In this document: piece by piece, positions 5,856 through 11,189 of the stretch
How the letters are laid out: each line of letters opens with the position of its first letter
Position numbering within the stretch: the first letter of the stretch is position 1
From: Clostridium grantii DSM 8605
Lineage (GTDB): Bacteria; Bacillota; Clostridia; Clostridiales; Clostridiaceae
Direction: 5' to 3'
Assembly: GCF_900129965.1 (NCBI RefSeq)
Contig: NZ_FQXM01000047.1
Location: 1-11,189, forward strand
Length of the DNA: 11,189 nucleotides
Notes under the pieces: model-generated
Seen by the model: the letters and a program-made list of their open reading frames with translations, nothing else
Databases searched by the model: none
Told to the model about the DNA's origin: nothing
Program-made: the position numbers and the translations under genes

Positions 5856-6699
5856 TAATCCTTGATTTAGTGTTATTTTCTCCAAATGCAATAGGACTTA
5901 GTAGACTACTTTGCTTTACTGATAAATCAAGTAATAATTTTGCATAATCATTTTTCATGTTATTACCTTTTAAATTCATAACTTTTTCATCACAAGACAT
6001 TTCCATATCCTTAGTCATCAAATAGTAAGATATCCACATTAATGGGTTAAACCAATGAAAAACTACTGCCATAAAATATAAAGGCTTTATAATATGATCT
6101 TTTCTTATCATATGAGTTTTTTCATGGCTAGTGATGTATTCATAATTTTTGTCTTTTATTCCTATTGGTAAGAATATTCTAGGATTTATAAAGCCTAAAA
6201 CAAAAGCAGTAGTTATTCTATCTGTTTCATAAATATTTTTTTCTACTAATGTAGCTGTACTAACTCCTTTATATAATCTTATGTAAGAAATGATAGAGTA
6301 TATCAAAATTATAATAATCCCTATAAGCCATATATTACTTGCTATATAAATAACTATTTGCATAGGATTTACACTTGCAACTTCATTTACAGGTGGTAGA
6401 TTATTATTAATTAAATTACTGGCTATGCTATCAACAGAACTTATGCCACTATATATTTCTGGTGATTTCATATAACCAATATTATCATCGATCACATTAC
6501 TTTCTGTGGGTATTAAACTTATTATACTCTTAAATGAGAAAAAACAAGTCATACGTAAAAATGCTATTCCCCATAAAATATAGGAATAAATTTTTGGAGA
6601 TTTTCTTAAAAACACTCTCAGAAGAATGATAGCTAAAACAACATAACTGGCTATAAAACTCATATTTAGAATTTTTATAAAAATACTCTCTATTATCAC
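5836..6699 (-). CDS. BlaR1/MecR1-like M56 metalloprotease, C-terminally truncated
   Basis: The gene starts at GTG 6699 with GAGGAGG 7 nt upstream and overlaps the BlaI stop by 4 nt (GTGA), the usual blaI-blaR1 coupling. Its 287 residues hold N-terminal membrane helices (about 7-30, 38-58, 112-140), then the zinc protease motif H192-E-K-T-H196 and MEMSCDEKV near 232-240, the usual order in M56 proteases. BlaR1 cleaves the BlaI repressor after beta-lactam binding by a C-terminal extracellular sensor. Here the reading frame ends soon after GENNTKSRIK, so the last membrane segment and any penicillin-binding domain are absent. Together with the damaged BlaI, this suggests a non-functional or rewired relic. 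The catalytic motif itself is intact. Confidence 0.78.
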   Translation of the reverse strand: MIIESIFIKILNMSFIASYVVLAIILLRVFLRKSPKIYSYILWGIAFLRMTCFFSFKSIISLIPTESNVIDDNIGYMKSPEIYSGISSVDSIASNLINNNLPPVNEVASVNPMQIVIYIASNIWLIGIIIILIYSIISYIRLYKGVSTATLVEKNIYETDRITTAFVLGFINPRIFLPIGIKDKNYEYITSHEKTHMIRKDHIIKPLYFMAVVFHWFNPLMWISYYLMTKDMEMSCDEKVMNLKGNNMKNDYAKLLLDLSVKQSSLLSPIAFGENNTKSRIKTLWEL

Positions 6700-6974
6700 T
6701 TTGTAGCCTCCTCTATCATTTTCCTAATTTCATCAGCTTCTTTTTGAGTAAGTTTTTTATCTTCCAAAAATGCTGAAATAAAATGAGGCAATGAATTATC
6801 AAAAACTTTATTTATAAGGTGCTGGCTCTCATATTTTTTCACTTGCTCTTTTTTTACAGTGGCTGTTACCATTGTATTATCATTTTTTATAAGCTGTTTT
6901 TCAGATAGTTTCCTTATCATGGTATATGTTGTTGATTTTTCCCATCCAAGTTTTTCTAAACATATTTTATGCAA
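6696..6974 (-). pseudogene. BlaI/MecI-family repressor, N-terminally truncated
   Basis: The readable 92-residue frame starts at a TTG (6974) with no ribosome site; similarity appears to extend upstream a few codons (STQLHKICLEKLGW) until a TGA at 7011-7013. It keeps the recognition-helix region (EKSTTYTMIRKLSEKQLI), the wing and the C-terminal dimerisation part (FISAFLEDKKLTQKEADEIR). BlaI proteins normally have about 25-30 more N-terminal residues making the first helices of the winged-helix fold, roughly 120 in all. Those are missing, so DNA binding is probably impaired. The break lies within 48 nt of the stop of the (p)ppGpp synthetase gene, suggesting a deletion that joined the two. It could still be translated by readthrough coupling. 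Confidence 0.72.
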
Positions 6975-7022
6975 TTGAGTTGAATTTACATTATAAGTGT
7001 AATTTGCAAATCAACTGATTTC

Positions 7023-7634
7023 TTAATCTCTTACCACTTCTCTAATTGTTTGCATTGTAAGATCTACTGAGGCAATTTCATCTGCACATCTTTTTAATTC
7101 TTTTTCTATTGTTTTAGTGTATTTAATAGTGTGTTTATACTTTATCTGATGTTCAAGACTTGCCCAACAATCTAATGCAATTGTTCGAATCTGAATTTCA
7201 ACTGCTACACCATCTAACTCTTCCGTATTTAACTTCACTATAAGATGATAACTCCTGTAACCATTTGGTTTTGGGTTAGAAATATAATCCTTTTCTTTTA
7301 TTATTTCAAATTCTCTTTGAGCCTTAATAAAATCAACAACCTGATAAACACTATCCATAAAACCACATACAATCCTTATTCCAACAATATCTGTAAGATT
7401 ATCTAAGGCTGTTTGCAAGTCTGGCTCCAGACCTTTTTTTAGCAACTTATTCTTCACACTCTTTGAACTTTTGATTCTTGACTTGCAATGCTCAATAGGA
7501 TTCTCCTCTGTTTTTCTTTTTTGAGTTTCTCTGTATATTTCAATTTTATCTAATACATATTCCTCAGCAGATATTAACCTATTCAATTCATCTTTATAAA
7601 ACTCCGAATTTTCTTTATCCATACTATAACCCAC
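7023..7634 (-). CDS. Small alarmone synthetase (RelQ/YjbM-like GTP pyrophosphokinase)
   Basis: The 203-residue product carries a RelA/SpoT synthetase domain without hydrolase or regulatory domains. Visible motifs are CKSRIKSSKSVKNKL (donor-site basic segment), LTDIVGIRIVC, KDYISNPKPNGYRSYH (guanine-nucleotide site) and VEIQIRT with the catalytic glutamate, followed by DCWASLEHQIKYKH. Length and order match SAS1/RelQ proteins, which transfer pyrophosphate from ATP to GDP or GTP to make (p)ppGpp in the cytoplasm. I chose GTG 7634 because AGGAG lies 8 nt upstream; ATG 7622 is possible. It lies 81 nt after the histidine kinase stop, with repeat copy B between, and may be partly cotranscribed. No essential motif seems missing. 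Confidence 0.88.
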   Translation of the reverse strand: MGYSMDKENSEFYKDELNRLISAEEYVLDKIEIYRETQKRKTEENPIEHCKSRIKSSKSVKNKLLKKGLEPDLQTALDNLTDIVGIRIVCGFMDSVYQVVDFIKAQREFEIIKEKDYISNPKPNGYRSYHLIVKLNTEELDGVAVEIQIRTIALDCWASLEHQIKYKHTIKYTKTIEKELKRCADEIASVDLTMQTIREVVRD

Positions 7635-7681
7635 TTTTTTCACTCCTATCAAAAACTAAATTTACTATATTGTTGCTGTAA

Positions 7682-7733
7682 TATAGGTATCCCAGTTCAA
7701 CTATAAATTAAGTTTCACAGTGTGATCCCTATA
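7682..7733. mobile_element. Small MITE-like element, copy B (52 bp), overlapping the histidine kinase 3' end
   Basis: It shares a 23-bp exact left block and a 21-bp exact right block with copy A at 4572-4675, but lacks the roughly 50-bp centre; the two blocks overlap at TAT. The ends are imperfect inverted repeats (TATAGGTATC against TATAGGGATC). The right end runs into the histidine kinase reading frame and supplies its last five codons and TGA. The short form could be an internal deletion between short TAT repeats. Confidence 0.6.
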
Positions 7734-8926
7734 ATAATAGACTTTCCGTCAACACTTTTAGCTGTTATATTTCCTTTATGCACATCAACTATAGATTTTG
7801 CTATAGATAGACCAATACCAAAGCCTCCTGTTTTGCTGTTTCTTGAAGAATCCGTACGATAAAATCTATCAAATAAAATATCAAGATTACCTTTTTTAAT
7901 GTCCTTTGTTTTATTGCTTACAGAAATGATACTTTGACGCCCACGTTTCTTTAAAGTGATTTCTATTTCACTATTATCTGTTGAATATTTAATTGCATTA
8001 TCCAAAAGTATTGAAATAAGTTGACGTATAGACTTTTCATCTCCTTTATAAGTGATATTGCTTTCTATATCTGTAGTTATTTTTTTCCCCTGTGATTTAG
8101 CTAAAGAATAGAATGGTTTTGAACTTTCATCAATAGCATCTGAAAGGGAAAAGTCAGTTACCATAACCGAATTACTTTTTTCTTCCATTCTTGCTAAAGA
8201 CACAAGGCTCATAGTTAAATCTGAAAGCCGATTCACTTGATTCCTAATGCTTGTAGTCCACTCACTATCTCCATTTTCCATCTCTATAACCTCAGTGTTT
8301 GCATTTATAATTGCAAGAGGAGTTTTAAGTTCATGGCCTGCATCTGTAATAAATTGTTTTTGTTTTTCAAGGCTTTGAGCAACAGGCTGTACGACTTTCT
8401 TAGAAAAAATCACCACAAGTAAGATAACAGATATTGTACCTATAATGGAAATTATAATACTATACATATAAAATACCTGTAAAGTTTCAAGCTCATTACT
8501 ACTATCTATAAAAACTATAAGACTTTCTTCATTTTCCTCCACAATTCTATACTTATATATACCAACATAACCAGTAGTTTTATTGCCCTCAATTACTTCA
8601 ATTGCTAACTCCTTGCCATCCTCACTGCTTATTGCAGCTATCTTTCCTGTGTTAATATCCACAATATTATTGTTTGAATCAACTACCACTGTAAAATACC
8701 TTGTACGATAAGAAGTTTCAATGCTAAAATTTGAAACCTCATCGTTAAGTTCCTTAAAATCTGGAAAGATACCTTTATTTTCTATAATCACGTCAATAAT
8801 TTTATCTATATTATTATTCACCTTTATATGAATAAAAATATTTAATGCAACCATGATACTAGTTAAAACAAGAATAACTGAGCCCATAGTTATTAGTATA
8901 AACTTTCTTCTTAGTTTTTCAATCAT
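7715..8926 (-). CDS. Two-component sensor histidine kinase
   Basis: The 403-residue product has two membrane helices (about 10-32 and 153-175) enclosing an extracytoplasmic sensor of about 120 residues, followed by a short linker. The dimerisation box carries H198 in FITDAGHELKTPLAII. The ATPase domain shows the N box (QLISILLDNAIKYS, N310), the F box (FDRFYRTDSSRNS) and the G box (GGFGIGLSIAKSI). It autophosphorylates and should pass phosphate to the response regulator encoded just upstream; the genes overlap by 4 nt (ATGA). The signal sensed is unknown. The final residues (IGIT L) and the stop codon lie within repeat copy B, so the natural C-terminus was probably replaced, with the last beta-strand pattern preserved. 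Confidence 0.93.
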   Translation of the reverse strand: MIEKLRRKFILITMGSVILVLTSIMVALNIFIHIKVNNNIDKIIDVIIENKGIFPDFKELNDEVSNFSIETSYRTRYFTVVVDSNNNIVDINTGKIAAISSEDGKELAIEVIEGNKTTGYVGIYKYRIVEENEESLIVFIDSSNELETLQVFYMYSIIISIIGTISVILLVVIFSKKVVQPVAQSLEKQKQFITDAGHELKTPLAIINANTEVIEMENGDSEWTTSIRNQVNRLSDLTMSLVSLARMEEKSNSVMVTDFSLSDAIDESSKPFYSLAKSQGKKITTDIESNITYKGDEKSIRQLISILLDNAIKYSTDNSEIEITLKKRGRQSIISVSNKTKDIKKGNLDILFDRFYRTDSSRNSKTGGFGIGLSIAKSIVDVHKGNITAKSVDGKSIIIGITL

Positions 8927-9597
8927 TCTAACCCCTCCAATGAATATGCCTTGTTGTTGTCTATCTTAATATGTACATTTGCACTAAGGGATGCAAGTTT
9001 TTTTCTTAGGTAGGAAATATATATCCAAACAACATTTATTTCCGCTTCACTATCATTTCTCCATATTTTTTCCATAAATCTATCTGCTGAAATAATGTTT
9101 CCAGGATTAATCATCAACATCTCAAGCATCTGAAATTCCTTATTAGCAAGCCTGAAACTTCCACTATCTGATGAAAGCTCAAAATTTGAACGGTTTAAAT
9201 TAATATTCCCAAATGTCAATACAGAGTTTGTAATCTCATTTTCCTTTCTTGTCATTGAGCGAATTCTAGCCAAAAGTTCCTTTGTTGCAAAAGGTTTTGT
9301 AAGATAATCATCTGCACCACTATCTAAACCAACTACTCTATCATCAATTTCAGCTTTAGCTGTTAGCATAAGAACTGGAATATTATTTCCCTTTTCTCTT
9401 ATAGTTTTTAAAACAGTGATTCCATCCATTTTTGGCATCATTATATCAAGTATTGCTCCGTCATAATTTTCAGTTTGAAGATATGTAAGTGCTTCCTCAC
9501 CATCATAAACAGCATCTACCGAATAATTACTATGCTTTAAAATGGCAACCAATGCCTTTGATAATTCTTTTTCATCCTCTGCTAATAATAATCTCAT
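8923..9597 (-). CDS. OmpR/PhoB-family response regulator
   Basis: The 224-residue product starts at ATG 9597 behind GGGGAAGG. The receiver domain (1-115) has the acidic pair E7-D8, the phosphoacceptor D51 (ILDIMMPKMDG), T79 and K101 (LTKPF). The C-terminal winged helix (about 125-220) shows LANKEFQMLEMLMINPGNI and VVWIYISYLRKKL. It would be phosphorylated by the kinase encoded next, with a 4-nt overlap, and bind DNA as a dimer. The usual wing tip RGVGY is here NNKAY (IKIDNNKAYSLE), a slight departure from the family that may alter DNA contact. Target genes are not evident from the window. Confidence 0.94.
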   Translation of the reverse strand: MRLLLAEDEKELSKALVAILKHSNYSVDAVYDGEEALTYLQTENYDGAILDIMMPKMDGITVLKTIREKGNNIPVLMLTAKAEIDDRVVGLDSGADDYLTKPFATKELLARIRSMTRKENEITNSVLTFGNINLNRSNFELSSDSGSFRLANKEFQMLEMLMINPGNIISADRFMEKIWRNDSEAEINVVWIYISYLRKKLASLSANVHIKIDNNKAYSLEGLE

Positions 9598-9614
9598 TTT
9601 ACCTTCCCCTTTTC

Positions 9615-9634
9615 TATGTAATATCTACATAATA
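9615..9634 (-). promoter_or_regulatory. Possible promoter and operator of the two-component genes
   Basis: On the minus strand TATTAT (9629-9634) could be a -10 box, without a good -35. A perfect inverted repeat TATGTA-n5-TACATA (9615-9631) overlaps the expected transcription start. This arrangement suits a site bound by a regulator, perhaps the response regulator itself, but is not proof. Confidence 0.35.
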
Positions 9635-9689
9635 ACATAAATACCTTAAATGAAGTTTAAAATTAGATCATATTGATTCCTGTGATATC

Positions 9690-9718
9690 TTGACATATTT
9701 TTCATGAGGTGTTATACT
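9690..9718 (+). promoter_or_regulatory. Consensus sigma-A promoter at the truncated IS607 5' end
   Basis: TTGACA (9690-9695) and TATACT (9713-9718) are exactly 17 bp apart, nearly perfect consensus. The -10 lies inside the first codons of the open frame of tnpA, so transcripts would begin near 9725 and lack the GTG at 9709. A GGTGTT/AACACC dyad (9708-9731) overlaps the -10 and start. Confidence 0.65.
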
Positions 9719-10284
9719 CATATACAACACCAACAAACAATAATACTAAAAACGAGAGGCTAGCAACAGGTTATAGGTATTATTCACAAGAGCAACTTAA
9801 TCATTTTTTAGGAATAAAAGGCATTAAAACTAAAACTAAAAAAGTAATAGGATATTGTAGAGTTAGTTCTCATAAACAAAAGGACGACCTTGAAAGACAA
9901 ATCGAAAATGTTAAAACATATATGTTTGCTAAAGGTTATCAATTTGAGGTTATAACTGATATAGGTAGTGGAATTAACTATAATAAAAAAGGATTAAATC
10001 AACTAATAGATATGATAACTAATTCAGAAGTTGAAAAGATAGTAATTCTGTATAAAGATAGGTTATTAAGATTCGGGTTTGAAATTATAGAAAACCTATG
10101 TAATAAGTATGGAACTACTATTGAGATTATAGACAACACTGAAAAAACAGAAGAACAGGAATTAGTTGAGGATTTAATTCAAATTGTTACAGTTTTTAGT
10201 TGTAGCCTTCAAGGCAAGAGAGGAAGTAAGGCTAAGAAAATGATTAAGGAGTTGTTAGAGAGTGATACTGGGGAAGAAAACTAG
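9709..10284 (+). CDS. tnpA: IS607-family serine recombinase TnpA, N-terminally truncated
   Basis: The 191-residue frame from GTG 9709 contains the serine recombinase domain: GYCRVSSHKQKDDLERQ with catalytic S53, ITDIGSGINYNKKGL, and the arginine motif LYKDRLLRFGFE (R118, R121), then ELVEDLIQIVTVFSC. These match IS607 TnpA, which forms a DNA-Ser linkage to move the element. Family members begin with a MerR-like helix-turn-helix; here only its end is left (ERLATGYRYYSQEQLNHFL), and an in-frame TGA lies a few codons upstream. No other frame upstream encodes the missing part. The catalytic core is intact, but site recognition is probably lost. The downstream tnpB overlaps it by 23 nt, the usual IS607 layout. 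Confidence 0.88.
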   Translation: MLYSYTTPTNNNTKNERLATGYRYYSQEQLNHFLGIKGIKTKTKKVIGYCRVSSHKQKDDLERQIENVKTYMFAKGYQFEVITDIGSGINYNKKGLNQLIDMITNSEVEKIVILYKDRLLRFGFEIIENLCNKYGTTIEIIDNTEKTEEQELVEDLIQIVTVFSCSLQGKRGSKAKKMIKELLESDTGEEN

Positions 10285-11189
10285 ATTATACCCAACTAAG
10301 GAGCAGGAACAAAAGCTATGGCAATCCGTTGGTACTGCAAGATTTATTTATAATTGGACTCTTGCAAGACAAGAAGACAATTATAAAAATGGTGGTAAGT
10401 TTATTTCTGATAATGATTTACGAAAAGAATTGACTATCTTAAAGAAAACAGAACTTAATTGGCTTAATGAAGTATCTAATAATGTAGCTAAACAAGCTGT
10501 TAAAGATTGTTGTGAAGCTTATAAGAAGTTTTTTAAAGGGTTAGCGGATAGGCCAAGATTCAAGGGCCGAAGAAAGTCTAAACCGTCTTTCTATAATGAT
10601 ACATCAAAGCTTAAAGTTAAAGAAAATTCAGTTTTGATTGAAAAAGTAGGTTGGATTACTATAAAGAAAAATTCAATACCTATGAATTGTAAATATACTA
10701 ATCCACGAATAAGTTTTGACGGAAAGTATTGGTTTATATCAGTTGGTATTGAAAAAGAAAACCCAATAGTAGAATTAACTACTGAAAGCATAGGAATTGA
10801 TGTGGGCATAAAAAATTTAGCTATATGTTCCAATGGAATGACTTTTAAAAATATTAATAAAACAAGAGTTGTAAAGCAACTTGAAAAAAGGCTACGTAGA
10901 TTACAACGTAGGGTGTCTCGCAAATACCTAAAAAATAAAGAAGGGAGTAAGTTTGTCAAAACAAGTAATATTATAAAAATCGAAAAGCAGATTAAATTAC
11001 TTCATAGAAGATTAGCAAATATAAGAAGTAATCATAGTCACCAAGCAACGAACATGATAGTGAAAACCAAGCCATCAAGAGTTGTTATGGAAATACTTAA
11101 CATTAAAGGGATGATGAAAAATAAGCATTTATCAAAAGCTATTGCACAACAATGCTTATATGAGTTTAAAAGACAAATTCAATATAAAT
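10262..11189 (+). CDS. tnpB: TnpB RNA-guided nuclease of an IS607 element (partial, C-terminus beyond window)
   Basis: The frame starts at GTG 10262, with AAGGAG 10 nt upstream, and runs open to the window edge: 309 codons of a family of about 370-420. It shows the TnpB N-terminus (KTRLYPTKEQEQKLWQ, SVGTARFIYNWTLA), the helical segment FKGLADRPRFKGRRKSKPSF, the first RuvC motif IGIDVGIKNLAI with D180, and the second acidic residue in VVMEILNIKGM (E277). The zinc finger, third RuvC aspartate and guide-RNA region would lie to the right. TnpB cuts target DNA guided by a transposon-end RNA and helps retain the element. Nothing visible suggests inactivation, in contrast to the damaged tnpA. Confidence 0.92.
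   Translation, partial: MILGKKTRLYPTKEQEQKLWQSVGTARFIYNWTLARQEDNYKNGGKFISDNDLRKELTILKKTELNWLNEVSNNVAKQAVKDCCEAYKKFFKGLADRPRFKGRRKSKPSFYNDTSKLKVKENSVLIEKVGWITIKKNSIPMNCKYTNPRISFDGKYWFISVGIEKENPIVELTTESIGIDVGIKNLAICSNGMTFKNINKTRVVKQLEKRLRRLQRRVSRKYLKNKEGSKFVKTSNIIKIEKQIKLLHRRLANIRSNHSHQATNMIVKTKPSRVVMEILNIKGMMKNKHLSKAIAQQCLYEFKRQIQYK

Noticed and set aside
6983..7006. TACA-n7-TGTA dyad upstream of the BlaI fragment as a BlaI operator
   Set aside because: Known BlaI/MecI operators have TACA and TGTA separated by about 2 bp; the 7-bp gap does not fit, and the sequence lies inside the truncated reading frame.
8237..8422. Plus-strand 61-codon open frame inside the histidine kinase
   Set aside because: It overlaps the H box coding region on the other strand and has no ribosome site or family resemblance.
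10591..10959. Minus-strand 122-codon open frame inside tnpB
   Set aside because: The plus strand encodes recognisable TnpB motifs throughout; the antisense frame is chance.
1..11189. CRISPR array or toxin-antitoxin pair
   Set aside because: No regularly spaced direct repeats are visible, and no adjacent small gene pair with toxin or antitoxin motifs was found.

Overview
This is an AT-rich, low-GC window with strong AGGAGG-type ribosome sites and TTGACA/TATAAT promoters. Its protein families point to a Firmicute, most likely a Clostridium or close relative: an Rpn-type nuclease, paired zinc-ribbon proteins with an NADase-type glycan-binding domain, BlaI/BlaR1, and an IS607 element of clostridial type. 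The species cannot be named from the sequence.

Layout. At 1-268 is the 5' part of an Rpn/PD-(D/E)XK transposase-like gene (minus strand), cut by the window edge. From about 270 to 1490 there is no intact gene. This stretch holds a 31-codon orphan reading frame, two bidirectional terminator hairpins, the C-terminal end of a decayed flagellin gene, a perfect 11-bp palindrome and a doubtful small membrane ORF. From 1496 to 3415 two adjacent minus-strand genes encode membrane-anchored zinc-ribbon proteins, the second carrying PQQ-like repeats and a C-terminal NADase-type glycan-binding domain. A QueG-like double [4Fe-4S] protein (3666-4517) and an 86-residue acidic protein (4796-5056) follow. From 5060 to 5835 is a second gene graveyard: a 34-codon remnant, a 15-bp perfect hairpin, a frameshifted NapH/YccM-like ferredoxin fragment, a terminator, and a 3' gene fragment fused to the end of a truncated BlaR1.

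From 9597 down to 5836 the minus strand carries an OmpR-type response regulator, its histidine kinase, a small (p)ppGpp synthetase, an N-terminally truncated BlaI repressor and a C-terminally truncated BlaR1 metalloprotease. The regulator and kinase overlap by 4 nt and are clearly one two-component system. The synthetase may be cotranscribed. The BlaI/BlaR1 pair looks like a broken relic of a beta-lactam-sensing module.

From 9690 to the right edge, on the plus strand, is an IS607-type element. Its serine recombinase TnpA has lost the MerR-like DNA-binding head, and the TnpB nuclease continues past the window. A consensus sigma-A promoter lies across the truncated 5' end of tnpA.

Two copies of a short element with imperfect terminal inverted repeats (104 bp at 4572 and 52 bp at 7682) link the middle and right parts. 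The second copy provides the last five codons and stop codon of the histidine kinase. The strongest theme is genome erosion and mobile-element activity around a few intact genes. I see no complete new defence or biosynthetic system. The least understood intact unit is the zinc-ribbon/glycan-binding pair.
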